From the NCBI RefSeq assembly GCF_014270065.1, contig NZ_JACNME010000013.1, positions 1 through 64,000 of the forward strand: a stretch of DNA of 64,000 bases, read 5' to 3'. Position 1 is the stretch's first letter. Each line of letters starts with the position of its first letter. The position numbers and the translations under genes were made by a program. This document shows positions 7,818 to 16,491 of this stretch, one piece after another. The notes under the pieces were generated by a model, which was not told the DNA's origin, did not search any database, and worked only from the letters and a program-made list of their open reading frames with translations. This stretch comes from Quadrisphaera sp. RL12-1S (lineage in GTDB: Bacteria; Actinomycetota; Actinomycetes; Actinomycetales; Quadrisphaeraceae).

Positions 7818-8877
7818 GCGGGCGCAGCTGGCGCCGCGACCGCTTCTCGGCGTACATGGCCTCGTCCGCCGACCGCAGGAGCGCGTGCAGGGGCTTCTCG
7901 GCGCTGGCCACGGCCGCGCCGATGCTCACGCCCACCCGCACCTGAGCGCCGCTGGGCAGCAGCACCGGTTCGCAGACGACGCTGCGCAGCGCCTCCACCA
8001 CGCGGTCCACGACGCCCGTGTGCACGAGCCCTGTCATGACGATCACGAACTCGTCCCCACCGGTCCGCGCGATGCGGTCGGTCGGGCGGACGCAGCGGCC
8101 CATGCGCAGGGCCGCCTCCACGAGCAGCGCGTCACCGGCGGCGTGGCCGTGCTCGTCGTTGACGGGCTTGAAGCCGTCCAGGTCCACGAAGAGCACGGCG
8201 TGCAGCTCGTCGGCGTCGGCCGTCGGCGCGTCAGCGACCAGCGCCTCCAGGCCCCGGCGGCTCAGCACGCCGGTGAGGCTGTCGTGGTGGGCGGCGTGGT
8301 GCAGGACGGCGATGTGCTGGGCGCGCTCGGCGTCACGGGCCGTCCGCTCGGCGGCGGCTCGCGCGGAGGCCTCGAAGGCGTTGGCGACGGCGGGCCACGT
8401 CACGGCGAGGAAGGCCAGCGCCAGCAGGGCCGTGGCGGGCAGGGGCAGGAGACCACCCACCAGCCCGAGGCCCTGGGCCAGCAGCGCGGCGGCCGTGGCC
8501 CCGGCGGTGATGACGGCGCTCTGCACCAGCCGCCGGCGCGAGGGCGCCACCACCACGGCGTGCATCGACGCCGACGTGGCGACCGCGGGCACGAGCACCG
8601 ACAGCTCCAGGGCCGCCAGCAGCACGGTCAGCAGCGAGCAGCCCAGCACGAGGACCGGCACCGCGGCGCGCCCGCCCGCCAGCCGCTCGATGGTCCGGCG
8701 GCCGAAGGGGCTGCTCGTGGATCCCACCAGCACCCCGAGGACGACGACGGGGAGCAGCGGCAGCTCGAGGCCCACCTGCAGCAGCAGCCACTGCGCGACG
8801 CAGCCGAGGCCGGCAGCAGCAGCTCCGCGGCAGAGCGCCGCGAGCGCACCGGATCCTGTGGCCTTCTGGACGATCAC
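7807..8877 (-). CDS. Membrane-bound diguanylate cyclase (GGDEF)
   Basis: Makes the second messenger cyclic di-GMP from two GTP. The first ~175 of 356 residues hold four to six membrane helices; the rest is a GGDEF domain. The active site reads RTGGDEFVIVM, and DLDGFKPVNDEHGHAAGD gives the usual metal- and nucleotide-binding strand. An inhibitory I-site RPTD lies exactly five residues before GGDEF, so product feedback inhibition is expected. The ATG at 8877 is used. The gene is monocistronic and convergent with the membrane-protein gene before it. A second such gene (25692-27200) lacks the I-site. Confidence 0.93.
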   Translation of the reverse strand: MIVQKATGSGALAALCRGAAAAGLGCVAQWLLLQVGLELPLLPVVVLGVLVGSTSSPFGRRTIERLAGGRAAVPVLVLGCSLLTVLLAALELSVLVPAVATSASMHAVVVAPSRRRLVQSAVITAGATAAALLAQGLGLVGGLLPLPATALLALAFLAVTWPAVANAFEASARAAAERTARDAERAQHIAVLHHAAHHDSLTGVLSRRGLEALVADAPTADADELHAVLFVDLDGFKPVNDEHGHAAGDALLVEAALRMGRCVRPTDRIARTGGDEFVIVMTGLVHTGVVDRVVEALRSVVCEPVLLPSGAQVRVGVSIGAAVASAEKPLHALLRSADEAMYAEKRSRRQLRPLSS

Positions 8878-8997
8878 TCAGACGCTCCCGAGGTTCGAAG
8901 CGCGCTCGAGCGGCGCACTCCTCCCCATCGACACGCGGCGGCCGACGGACGAGCCCCTCTCCCGGGAGACACCCGGACGGAGGAGGGGGTCGGTGCC

Positions 8998-10041
8998 TCA
9001 GGTGGTCAGCGGCGCGTCGAGGTCGGTGCGTGCGCGCAGCAGCTCGCGCGCGCGGCGCAGGGGCTCCACGAGGAAGCCTCGGAAGTCCTCCCGCTTGCCG
9101 GGCGGGAGCTGGCTGCGGGGCCCGAGCGCGGGGAGCACGTTGAGCAGCCAGCGCACGGTGGCGAGGACCTCGAAGGTGCCCAGGTGGTGGAGCGGTGCGC
9201 CGCGCTGCCGCTCGTACTCCTCCCGGACCGCAGCGCTGACGGCGCCGTGGCCGCTGCGCTCCACCAGCGCGCACGTCCAGGCGACGTCGAAGCGCGCGTC
9301 CCCCACCCGCCAGTCCCAGTCGAGGACGCAGACCTCGCCGTCGTCGTCGACGAGGACGTTCCACGGGTGGTAGTCGCGGTGCTGCACCACCGGTCGCTCG
9401 CACGCCAGGTCCGCGCGGTGCGCGTGCAGCCAGCCGACGACGTCGCCGAGCCCGGAGCGGGGGAAGGCCGCGACGTCGCGCTGGAGGCCGGCCAGCTCGG
9501 AGTCGGCGGCGCCCCGGCCGCGCGCCGCGGCTGTCGCCGCAGGCCCGAGCGGGTGGGCGTCCAGGGCGTGCAGCGCCACGAGCGGTCGCACGAAGGAGCT
9601 GACCAGGCGGCGGCGCTCACCGTCGTCGTCGGAGGACTCGTAGGCGGACCACCAGGAGCGGCCGGGGGCGCGCTCCATGAGGAGGAACGGCCGTCCCAGC
9701 ACCGCGGGGTCGAGCTCGAGGGCCAGGACCGCCGGCACGCGGCAGGCGCTGCCGCGCAGGAAGTCGAGCGCGCGGTGCTCGCGGGCCGCGTGCTCGACGC
9801 CGGCGCGGTCGGCGGCGTAGAGCTTGAGGACGGCGGGCGTCGAGGGCGCGTCGGCCGCGTGGGCGTCGAGGTGGGCGCGGGCGTCCGGCACCGGGACGGC
9901 CAGCGCGCACGCCAGCACCGAGGTGCTGGCCCAGCCGCCGGTGAGCTCCTCCAGGGGACCGGGGACGCCGAGGCGCTCCGCGCGCTCGCCCAGGGCGACG
10001 GTGAGGCGCTCCCGCAGCCGGTCGAGGTCCACCGGTCTCAT
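8998..10041 (-). CDS. Aminoglycoside-phosphotransferase-family kinase
   Basis: Cytoplasmic APH-fold kinase of 347 residues. The catalytic loop HRDYHPWN lies at about residues 221-228 and the metal-binding DWDW at about 241-244; LLMERAPG in the hinge region is also typical. Proteins of this family phosphorylate small molecules such as aminoglycosides, homoserine, choline or maltose; the substrate here is unknown, and an antibiotic-resistance role should not be assumed. The ATG at 10041 overlaps the stop of the isochorismatase gene by ATGA, so translation is coupled and the two products may act together. Transcription probably starts at the TAGCGT box at 10733-10738. Confidence 0.85.
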   Translation of the reverse strand: MRPVDLDRLRERLTVALGERAERLGVPGPLEELTGGWASTSVLACALAVPVPDARAHLDAHAADAPSTPAVLKLYAADRAGVEHAAREHRALDFLRGSACRVPAVLALELDPAVLGRPFLLMERAPGRSWWSAYESSDDDGERRRLVSSFVRPLVALHALDAHPLGPAATAAARGRGAADSELAGLQRDVAAFPRSGLGDVVGWLHAHRADLACERPVVQHRDYHPWNVLVDDDGEVCVLDWDWRVGDARFDVAWTCALVERSGHGAVSAAVREEYERQRGAPLHHLGTFEVLATVRWLLNVLPALGPRSQLPPGKREDFRGFLVEPLRRARELLRARTDLDAPLTT

Positions 10042-10673
10042 CCCGCCAGCAGGGACTCGAGCTCTGCCGTGGTGAGGAGGTTGACGCCGATGAGCTGCAG
10101 GTCCGCGAGGCGCTCCGCCGTCACCTGGGAGGTGGCGTCGGTGACCAGGGCGGTGCGGAGGTCGCGCTCGGCGGCGTCGAAGAGGGTGGCGCGCGGGCAG
10201 TTGGGCAGGTTGCAGCCGGCGACGACGACGGAGTCGACGCGCTGCTCGGCGAGCCATCGCTCCAGGCCGGTGCGGTGGAACGCGCTCCAGCGCGGCTTGT
10301 AGAGCACCACCTCACGCGGGCCGAGGAGCTGCGGCTCTCCAGCCAGCAGCGCGCTGTGGTCCAGCTCGACCACCCGCCCGCCGGTCAGCCGCGCGGGGAT
10401 CAGCGAGCCCGCGGTGCCCGGCGCTGCCACCACCGCTCCGGCCTCGACGCTGGCGCGTCGGACGGTGTCGACGTCGGAGCCACCGGGCTCGTAGAAGCGG
10501 ATGACGTGGGCGACCGGTCGCCCGGCGGCGCGAAAGGCGTCGAGGAGCCGCTCGAGAGCGGGCAGCGCGGCTTCGGTGCCGGGGACGGGCATGGCGCCGT
10601 CGATGAAGTCGGTCTGGATGTCGATGACCACGAGTGCGCTGCGCTCGAGGTGGAGGCTCGTGTAGTCGGTCAT
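10038..10673 (-). CDS. Isochorismatase-family cysteine hydrolase
   Basis: Cytoplasmic 211-residue hydrolase. The catalytic triad positions are visible: Asp in VVIDIQTDFIDG, Lys in LYKPRWSAF and Cys in VAGCNLPNCPRAT. This is the layout of nicotinamidase-like and other amidohydrolases of the family; a true isochorismatase role is not implied. The ATG at 10673 has AGGAGG about 10 nt upstream. The gene is followed by an overlapping APH-type kinase, and a TAGCGT -10 box lies about 60 bp upstream (10733-10738). The substrate is unknown. Confidence 0.88.
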   Translation of the reverse strand: MTDYTSLHLERSALVVIDIQTDFIDGAMPVPGTEAALPALERLLDAFRAAGRPVAHVIRFYEPGGSDVDTVRRASVEAGAVVAAPGTAGSLIPARLTGGRVVELDHSALLAGEPQLLGPREVVLYKPRWSAFHRTGLERWLAEQRVDSVVVAGCNLPNCPRATLFDAAERDLRTALVTDATSQVTAERLADLQLIGVNLLTTAELESLLAG

Positions 10674-10732
10674 GGCGCTGGTCCTCCTGCACGGCAGCTG
10701 TCGGGAGGTCCCGCGGACCGCACGAGCGGGCA

Positions 10733-10738
10733 ACGCTA
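10733..10738 (-). promoter_or_regulatory. TAGCGT -10 box for the isochorismatase operon
   Basis: On the minus strand TAGCGT lies about 60 nt before the isochorismatase ATG. It matches the -10 boxes seen before lysE, the 2-oxoglutarate oxygenase-like gene and the gene at 52508. Confidence 0.4.
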
Positions 10739-10844
10739 GGTGCGGGTGATCACCGAGGGCAAGATCAGTGCTGTCCTCGGCGTCCGGAGGCTGCGGGAAG
10801 CGCCCCCATGCGCGTAGTCGCCCGGTCACGCTGAGGGAGCCGAT

Positions 10845-10861
10845 CCCCGCAGCCGTCGGGG
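10845..10861. terminator. Short GC hairpin after the gene fragment
   Basis: CCCCG (10845-10849) pairs with CGGGG (10857-10861) across a 7-nt loop. It lies just downstream, on the minus strand, of the fragment ending at 10869. It is a weak terminator candidate. Confidence 0.3.
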
Positions 10862-10868
10862 GAGGCCC

Positions 10869-11039
10869 TCATGGCTCCGACGGCTCTCCTCGACGCGCCT
10901 GGGCGGTGCGCTCGCACCAGTCCACGAGCGCGTCGCGGTAGCGGTGGTCGACCCCCACCACCTCGGGGGTCACCCGGGCGCCGCCGCGCCACCACTGGAG
11001 CAGGTCCCGGCCCAGCACCTGGCCGGCGCGGGTGTGCAC
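10869..11039 (-). pseudogene. Short coding remnant or tiny gene of unknown family
   Basis: A 56-residue frame from a GTG at 11039 shows near-complete G/C at third positions and a normal amino-acid mix (RDLLQWWRGG, then HRYRDALVDWCERTA). This looks like the C-terminal end of a longer protein. The sequence upstream (11040-11280) loses this codon bias in every frame, so the rest of the gene seems eroded or deleted. It could instead be a genuine small gene started at the GTG. No family is recognised. Confidence 0.4.
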
Positions 11040-11280
11040 GAGGGCGGACCGACCGGGGTTCCGCGGGGCGGCACCGGGATCTCTGGCAGGGCTGCAGCCG
11101 CTGTCGGCTGCTGGGCGGTGGAAGACGTGCCCACGCTGTGGCGCCTCTCGACTCGTCGTCGGGCGCGTCCGCGGACGGAAGGGGCCTCGCTGGCTCCAGG
11201 TTGGCACAGGCCCGGTGGACCGATCAAGCCTCGCGGTGCCGCGCTGGACGGGCTCCCGTGCGAGGAGGAGTGACGCCGGC
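11040..11280. other. Non-coding stretch, possibly decayed gene
   Basis: About 240 bp without a frame showing the codon bias of this genome. It lies between the fragment at 10869-11039 and the 3' end of the second phosphotransferase gene. No repeats or hairpins of note were seen. Confidence 0.4.
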
Positions 11281-12291
11281 TCAGCGCTCGTCGTCCAGGA
11301 GCGCCGCGAGCGTGGCCCGCTGCGTGGCCACCCAGGGTCCGTACCGGGCGTTCGCGCTGGAGGCCCGGTGGACCTTCTCGAAGTGCAGGCTCGACACGAA
11401 CCGCTCGTAGACCTCCCACGCCTGCCGGCGCGCCGCGAGCCGCTCGAGCTCGGCTGGTGACGCCTCCACCGTCGTCCGGGCCTCCAGGTACCGCTGCAGC
11501 TGCGCCTCCACCTGCGCGGCGCTCATCGGCACGTACCAGGGGCCGCCGTGCACCTGCCCGCCGATGTAGGCGAGGTCCTGGGCGACGTCGCCGTCGTGCG
11601 CCCACTCCCAGTCGATGCACCGGGGCACCGAGCCGTCGTCGACGACGACGTTCGTGGCGACCGCGTCCCCGTGGACGAGCACCGGGCCCGCGGGTTCCTG
11701 GAACGCCCACTGCCGGCGTCGCAGGTGCTCGACCACCGCCGGGACCAGCGCGGTGGCGCTGCTGTCCGCGGCGACGTCCGGTGCGGCGGCGCACCACCCG
11801 GCGACGTCCCGCGCCAGGTCGGCGGCCAGGTCGCGGGGCCGGGGCGGCCGTCCGGACGCCTGGTGCGTGGCGTCGTGCAGCCGAGCCAGCTGCCGGGTGT
11901 GCGCGTCGAGCACCTGCGGCGTCCACGCCGTGCCGTCGACGACCCTCCCGGCCACGAAGCTCGTCACGAGGTAGCGGCGTGCCAGCGGGTTGTCGGTGGT
12001 GTCGTCGACGGTGATCCCGCGGGGGCCCAGATGCTCGGGCACCCGGCGCAGGGCGGCGAGCTCGTCCGCCATCGCGGCGGGCATCTCCTCCGGCGGCCGC
12101 CGGGGGAACCGGAACAGCACGTCCTGCTCCCCGCCCCGCACGCGCCACGCCGCGTAGCTCTCCCCGCTGCCGACCAGCTCGACGAGGAGGTCGTCACGGT
12201 CGAGCCGGTGGTCGGGGACGACGACGAGCCCCGCCGCCAGCGCCTCCCTCAGAGCGGCGCCCGTCCGGGCGGAGGTCGCGTCGACGTCCAC
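11281..12291 (-). CDS. Second aminoglycoside-phosphotransferase-family kinase
   Basis: 336-residue APH-fold kinase, only distantly like the one at 8998-10041. The catalytic loop VLVHGDAVATNVVVDD is at about residues 205-220 and the metal-site IDWEWAHDGD at about 226-235. The catalytic loop has HGDAVATN, in line with the general HGDxxxxN form of the family. The GTG at 12291 is chosen; frames running further upstream pass through repeat-bearing intergenic DNA. It stands alone, divergent from the phosphoesterase at 12534. Substrate unknown. Confidence 0.82.
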   Translation of the reverse strand: MDVDATSARTGAALREALAAGLVVVPDHRLDRDDLLVELVGSGESYAAWRVRGGEQDVLFRFPRRPPEEMPAAMADELAALRRVPEHLGPRGITVDDTTDNPLARRYLVTSFVAGRVVDGTAWTPQVLDAHTRQLARLHDATHQASGRPPRPRDLAADLARDVAGWCAAAPDVAADSSATALVPAVVEHLRRRQWAFQEPAGPVLVHGDAVATNVVVDDGSVPRCIDWEWAHDGDVAQDLAYIGGQVHGGPWYVPMSAAQVEAQLQRYLEARTTVEASPAELERLAARRQAWEVYERFVSSLHFEKVHRASSANARYGPWVATQRATLAALLDDER

Positions 12292-12365
12292 GTGAGCCCT
12301 TCCGGCGCGGGGCGGCGGTCGTCGGCCGACGGTGGCACAGGACCGGTCGGTCTGTCGCCCCCGGG

Positions 12366-12445
12366 ATGGGCAGGCTCGCGTCCGGTGGGCAGGCTGGCGT
12401 CCGGATCCGGGGCTGGAAGCGGACGTGAGGCTGCCCACCGGACGC
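12366..12445. repeat. Intergenic direct and inverted repeat
   Basis: Two near-identical units GGGCAGGCT(C/G)GCGTCCGG lie in tandem at about 12368-12403. GCGTCCGGTGGGCAG (12378-12392) is then perfectly complementary to 12431-12445, giving a 15-bp stem. The element sits between the divergent phosphotransferase and phosphoesterase genes. Confidence 0.6.
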
Positions 12446-12533
12446 AGGGTTCCCCACTGAGCACCGGCGCGCAGAGCAGACGAGGGCGCGGGGCGGGGCA
12501 GCAGCGACCGAGGACGTGCGAGAAGGTGGGGGC

Positions 12534-13319
12534 GTGGTGCGCATCGCCGTCGTCTCGGACGTCCACGGCAACCTCACCGCCTACCGCGCGGTGCTCGCCG
12601 ACGCCGACCGCCGCGGCGCCGACCTCGTCCTCAACCTCGGTGACGTGGCCGGCAAGGGTCCCCGGGGCTCGGAGTGCGTGGCCCTCACGCGGGAGCGCTG
12701 CGCGCTGACGGTGATGGGCAACTGGGAGGTGGTGCTCTCGGACCTGTCGCGGCGCATGGTGCACCCGGGCATGCAGTGGTGGCGCGCGGAGCTGTCCGAC
12801 GACGACCGCGCCTGGATGCGCTCCCTGCCGCTGGCCCACCACCTGCTGCTGTCGGGCCGGCAGGTGCGGTTCGTGCACGCCTCCACCGACAGCCCGTTCA
12901 CCCGGATCTGGCGCCACCACAGCAAGGAGGAGTTCGACTCCTTCTTCTCCGCGACGCCGCTGACGGAGCGGGACGGGCCGACGCCCGTCCCCGACGTCGT
13001 CGTCTACGGCGACCTCCACCACGCTTACAGCGAGGTGATCGACGGGCGGACGCTCATCAACTGCGGCTCGTCGGGCAACCCCCTCGACGAGGACCCGCAG
13101 CTGAGCTACCTGCTGCTGGAGGGGGAGCTCGACTCGGCCGAGCCCGCGCCGTTCAGCTACCAGTTCGTGCGGGTGCCGTACGACGTCGACGCCGAGGTGG
13201 CGGTCGCGCGGGAGCTGGCGATGCCCCTGACGGCGGAGTACGAGGTGGAGCTGCGCACGGGCGTGTACCGCTCGCTGCACGTCGAGCGGGGCCTGCGCAC
13301 GCCCCCGCCGGAGGGCTGA
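12534..13319 (+). CDS. Calcineurin-like metallophosphoesterase
   Basis: Cytoplasmic phosphoesterase of about 261 residues with a two-metal site. Motifs run in order: IAVVSDVHGN at residues 4-13, LNLGDVAGKGP at about 34-44, GNWEV in place of GNHE at about 62-66, and VYGDLHHAY in place of GHTH at about 159-167. This is the YfcE/MJ0936-like single-domain type. The substrate may be a phosphodiester or a phosphoprotein. Adjacent GTG codons at 12534 and 12537 are both possible starts; GGTGGGGG precedes them. The gene is monocistronic. Confidence 0.82.
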   Translation: MVRIAVVSDVHGNLTAYRAVLADADRRGADLVLNLGDVAGKGPRGSECVALTRERCALTVMGNWEVVLSDLSRRMVHPGMQWWRAELSDDDRAWMRSLPLAHHLLLSGRQVRFVHASTDSPFTRIWRHHSKEEFDSFFSATPLTERDGPTPVPDVVVYGDLHHAYSEVIDGRTLINCGSSGNPLDEDPQLSYLLLEGELDSAEPAPFSYQFVRVPYDVDAEVAVARELAMPLTAEYEVELRTGVYRSLHVERGLRTPPPEG

Positions 13320-13377
13320 CGGGGGTCCGGCCGGCTCCCCGCCGGGACGTTGCAGCCGGCTGACGATCACCCCTAGG

Positions 13378-13396
13378 TTAGGTGTGCCTCACCTAA
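13378..13396. promoter_or_regulatory. Iron box (DtxR/IdeR operator)
   Basis: TTAGGTGTGCCTCACCTAA is a 19-bp dyad, 8 of 9 pairs matching, and very close to the DtxR/IdeR consensus. It ends 16 nt before the start of the binding-protein gene at 13413. Iron-replete repression of the transport operon is expected. Confidence 0.9.
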
Positions 13397-13412
13397 CCAC
13401 TGGGAGACTGCT

Positions 13413-14390
13413 GTGACCACCCCTGCCCGCGTCCGCGCTGGCCGCCGACGCCATCCGCTCGTCGCCGCCGCGCTCGTCTGCACCGCCGCCCTGCTGGCCA
13501 GCTGCTCCTCCGCGGGAGCGGGCACGCCGAGCGCCGGCGCGACTGCCAGCGCCGAGCCCGCGGTGACCGCGACCGGTGCGCGCACCGTCACGCACGCCCG
13601 CGGCACCACCGAGGTGCCCGCCGCACCCCAGCGCGTGGTGGTGCTGGAGCCCGTGCAGCTCGACACCGCCGTGGCGCTCGGTGTGGTGCCCGTCGGAGCG
13701 GCCGTCGTCAGCGCGACCGCCGGCGTACCCGCCTACCTGGGCGTCGGAGACCGGGTGGAGCCCGTCGGCACGGTGAGCGAGCCCGACCTCGAGGCCATCG
13801 CCGCGCTGGCGCCCGACCTCATCATGGGCACCGAAGCACGGCACTCGAAGCTGTACGACCAGCTGTCGCAGATCGCCCCCACGGTCTTCCAGGCGTCGCA
13901 GACCGACCCCTGGCAGGACAGCGTCCGCCTGGTCGGCGAGGCCCTCGGCACGCCCGGTGCGGCCACGGCAGCGCTGCGGAAGTACACCGACCGCTGCGAG
14001 CAGGTCCGCGCCGCGCACCCCACCGCCGGGATGACCGCGCAGCTCGTCCGCCCGCGCGACGAGACCACGCTCAGCCTCTACAGCCCGACCTCTTTCGCCG
14101 GCAGCACCATCGAGTGCGTCGGGCTGACCATCCCGCAGCGCGAGTGGGCCCAGTCCATCCAGACGGACATCTCCCCGGAGCAGATCACCCAGGCGGAGGC
14201 CGACGTCGTCTTCGTCACCGCCACCGACCCGGCCGACCCCGCCGCGATCCCCTCGGCCATCCGGGCGAACGCCGCGGACTTCCCGCACGTGGTGCCCGTC
14301 GACACCAGCTGGTGGATCTCCGGCGTCGGGCCGCTCGGGGGCCAGAAGGTCCTCGACGACCTCGACAGGACCCTCAGCGCCGGCTCCTGA
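13413..14390 (+). CDS. Iron-siderophore ABC transporter substrate-binding lipoprotein
   Basis: Cell-surface lipoprotein of 325 residues in the FepB/FhuD class III binding-protein family. The N-terminus has a lipobox LLASC at about residues 26-30. The mature part shows TEVPAAPQRVVVLEPVQLDTAVALG and a VGTVSEPDLEAIAALAPDLIMG segment, both standard in this family. It should bind a ferric siderophore and hand it to the two permeases that follow. The GTG at 13413 has GGGAGA 6 nt upstream. The iron box at 13378-13396 indicates DtxR/IdeR control. The stop overlaps the next start by TGATG. Confidence 0.95.
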   Translation: MTTPARVRAGRRRHPLVAAALVCTAALLASCSSAGAGTPSAGATASAEPAVTATGARTVTHARGTTEVPAAPQRVVVLEPVQLDTAVALGVVPVGAAVVSATAGVPAYLGVGDRVEPVGTVSEPDLEAIAALAPDLIMGTEARHSKLYDQLSQIAPTVFQASQTDPWQDSVRLVGEALGTPGAATAALRKYTDRCEQVRAAHPTAGMTAQLVRPRDETTLSLYSPTSFAGSTIECVGLTIPQREWAQSIQTDISPEQITQAEADVVFVTATDPADPAAIPSAIRANAADFPHVVPVDTSWWISGVGPLGGQKVLDDLDRTLSAGS

Positions 14391-15472
14391 TGCCCGCACG
14401 CCCCCTGGAGGCCGCTGCGCCGTCGTCGTCCCGGGCGGACCGAGGACGACGACGGCGCGCGCCGCTGCCCGTCGTCCTGCCCTGCGTGCTGGTCGGGGGG
14501 CTCGCCGCGCTGGCCCTGGCCGTGGCGCTGTCGCTGGCCGTCGGCGCCAAGCCGCTGGCGCCCACCGCCGTGCTGGACGCGCTCGCCGGGCGCGGCACGG
14601 CGGAGGCCGACTACGTCATGGGGCTGCGGCTGCCCCGGACGGCCGCGGCCGTGCTCGCCGGCGCCGCTCTCGCGGTGGCCGGCGCGCTGGTGCAGGGCCT
14701 CACCCGCAACCCCCTGGCCGACCCCGGCCTGCTGGGCGTCAACGCCGGAGCCGCCTTCGCCGTGGCGCTGGGGGTGGCGCTCCTCGGGCTGGGTGACCCC
14801 TGGTCGGTGCTCTGGCTGGCCCTCGCCGGCGCCTGCGTGCTGAGCACCGCCGTGGTCGTGGTGGGAGGCGTCGGCAGCGCGGGCGGCGGGCGTGGCGGCG
14901 GTCGCGGCGGCGACTCGCTGCGCCTGGTGCTCGCGGGCGTGGCGCTGGGGGCGGCGCTGTCGGGCGTGACCACGGGCCTCGTGCTCAGCGACCCCGACGC
15001 CTTCGACCGGATGCGCAGCTGGAACGCCGGCTCCGTGCTCGGGCGCGGCTGGGAGGTGCTCGTCCCCGCGGTGCCGTTCGTGCTCGCCGGGCTGGTGGTG
15101 GCCGCCGCGTGCGCCCGCGGGCTCGATGCGCTCGCGCTCGGCGACGACCTCGCCCGCTCCCAGGGCGTGCGGACCGGGGGGCTGCGCCTGGCCGTGGTGG
15201 CCGCTGTGACGCTGCTCGCCGGGGCCGCCACCGCGGTGGCCGGGCCGCTGGTCTTCGTCGGCCTGGTGGCACCGCGCGTGGCGCGCTGGCTGGTCGGCCC
15301 GCACCAGGGGCGGCTGCTCGCCACCTGCCTGCTGCTGGGGCCGGTGCTCGTGCTGCTCGCCGACGTGCTCGGGCGGGTGCTCATCGCCCCCGCGGAGGTG
15401 CCGGTGGGCGTGGTCATCGGCGTGGTCGGGGCGCCGCTGCTCATCGCCGTGGCGCGGCAGAGCACCCGGTGA
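14390..15472 (+). CDS. FecCD-family iron-siderophore permease, first subunit
   Basis: Membrane permease of 360 residues with about nine to ten helices. The family hallmarks are visible: RLPRTAAAVLAGAALAVAG, QGLTRNPLADPGLLGVNAG, and the ATPase-contact region GPLVFVGLVAPRVARWLVG near the C-terminus. A Gly/Arg-rich loop (GGGRGGGRGG at about residues 165-175) is unusual. The ATG overlaps the binding-protein stop by one base (TGATG), and the stop overlaps the next gene's GTG. It pairs with the following gene to form the import channel. Confidence 0.95.
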   Translation: MPARPLEAAAPSSSRADRGRRRRAPLPVVLPCVLVGGLAALALAVALSLAVGAKPLAPTAVLDALAGRGTAEADYVMGLRLPRTAAAVLAGAALAVAGALVQGLTRNPLADPGLLGVNAGAAFAVALGVALLGLGDPWSVLWLALAGACVLSTAVVVVGGVGSAGGGRGGGRGGDSLRLVLAGVALGAALSGVTTGLVLSDPDAFDRMRSWNAGSVLGRGWEVLVPAVPFVLAGLVVAAACARGLDALALGDDLARSQGVRTGGLRLAVVAAVTLLAGAATAVAGPLVFVGLVAPRVARWLVGPHQGRLLATCLLLGPVLVLLADVLGRVLIAPAEVPVGVVIGVVGAPLLIAVARQSTR

Positions 15473-16491
15473 GCCCGGTGACAGGGCTCGCCGCGGGCCT
15501 GCGCAGGCCCGTGCGACGGCGTCCGCGCAGCGCGGTGGTCGGTGCCGTGCTCGTCGTCGTCGTCCTGCTCCTGGTGCTGGTGAGCCTGGGGCTGGGGCAG
15601 TTCCGGCTCACCCCGGGCCAGGTCCTGCAGGCGCTGGGCGGGGACGGGCTGGGGCACGTGGTGGTGGTGCGCTGGCGGCTGCCGCGCGCGCTGGCTGCCG
15701 TGGTGCTCGGGGCCGGGCTGGCGGTGGCGGGGGCCCTGTTCCAGACCGTCACGCGCAACCCGCTGGCCAGCCCCGACGTGGTGGGGCTCGCTCACGGCGC
15801 GTTCACCGGGGTGCTCGTGGCGCTCGTCGCCGGGGCTGGCAGCTGGGAGGCGCTGACGGCCAGCGCCGTCGCAGGCGGTCTCACCGCTGCCGTGGCCGTC
15901 TGGCTGCTCGCCCGCGGCGGGGTGGTCGGCGGGCTGCGGCTGGTGGTGGTCGGCATCGGGGTGTCGGCGCTGCTCGCGTCGGTCAACACGTGGCTGCTGC
16001 TGCAGGTGGAGCTCGACGTCGCGATGTTCGCCTCCGCGTGGGGCGCCGGGTCGCTGAACGGCGTCACCGCGGTGCAGGCCCTGCCCGCTGCGGTGCTCAC
16101 GGCCGCGCTCGTGGTGGTGGCACTGGCGCTGTCGCGATCCCTGCGGCAGATCGACCTGGGCGACGACGTCGCCGCCGCCACCGGGGTGCGCGTCCCCGCC
16201 GTGCGGACCGCAGCGCTGCTCCTCGGGGTGCTGCTGGTGTGCGTCGCCACCGCGGTGGTGGGGCCGGTGGCGTTCGTGCCGCTGGTCGCCCCGCACGTGG
16301 CGCGGCGTCTGGCGCGCACCCCGCACCAGCCGCTGCTGCTCTCCGGCGCCGCGGGAGCGCTGCTCCTGCTGGCCTCCGACGTGGTGGCCCAGCACCTGCT
16401 GCCGGTGCCGCTGCCCGCCGGCGTGGTGACGGTCTCCCTCGGCGGCGCCTACCTCGTGCACCTCGTGGCCCGCGAGGTGCGACGGCGCTGA
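15469..16491 (+). CDS. FecCD-family iron-siderophore permease, second subunit
   Basis: Permease partner of 340 residues. RLPRALAAVVLGAGLAVAG, QTVTRNPLASPDVVGLAHG and GPVAFVPLVAPHVARRL give the FecCD pattern. The GTG at 15469 overlaps the first permease stop (GTGA). The usual fepC-like ATPase gene should come next but is absent; DUF2252 follows instead, so the ATPase must come from elsewhere. The 3' end runs into an 11-bp triple repeat (16487-16519). Confidence 0.94.
   Translation: MSPVTGLAAGLRRPVRRRPRSAVVGAVLVVVVLLLVLVSLGLGQFRLTPGQVLQALGGDGLGHVVVVRWRLPRALAAVVLGAGLAVAGALFQTVTRNPLASPDVVGLAHGAFTGVLVALVAGAGSWEALTASAVAGGLTAAVAVWLLARGGVVGGLRLVVVGIGVSALLASVNTWLLLQVELDVAMFASAWGAGSLNGVTAVQALPAAVLTAALVVVALALSRSLRQIDLGDDVAAATGVRVPAVRTAALLLGVLLVCVATAVVGPVAFVPLVAPHVARRLARTPHQPLLLSGAAGALLLLASDVVAQHLLPVPLPAGVVTVSLGGAYLVHLVAREVRRR

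Noticed and set aside
7885-10302. Very long open frame on the plus strand opposite the diguanylate cyclase and phosphotransferase genes
   Set aside because: It is antisense to genes with clear motifs, has no family features and a skewed amino-acid content. At this GC level stop codons are rare in shadow frames.
8998-12291. Two APH-type kinases as antibiotic resistance genes
   Set aside because: The fold is shared by many metabolic kinases, sequence similarity to known resistance enzymes is only at the motif level, and no mobile context is seen.
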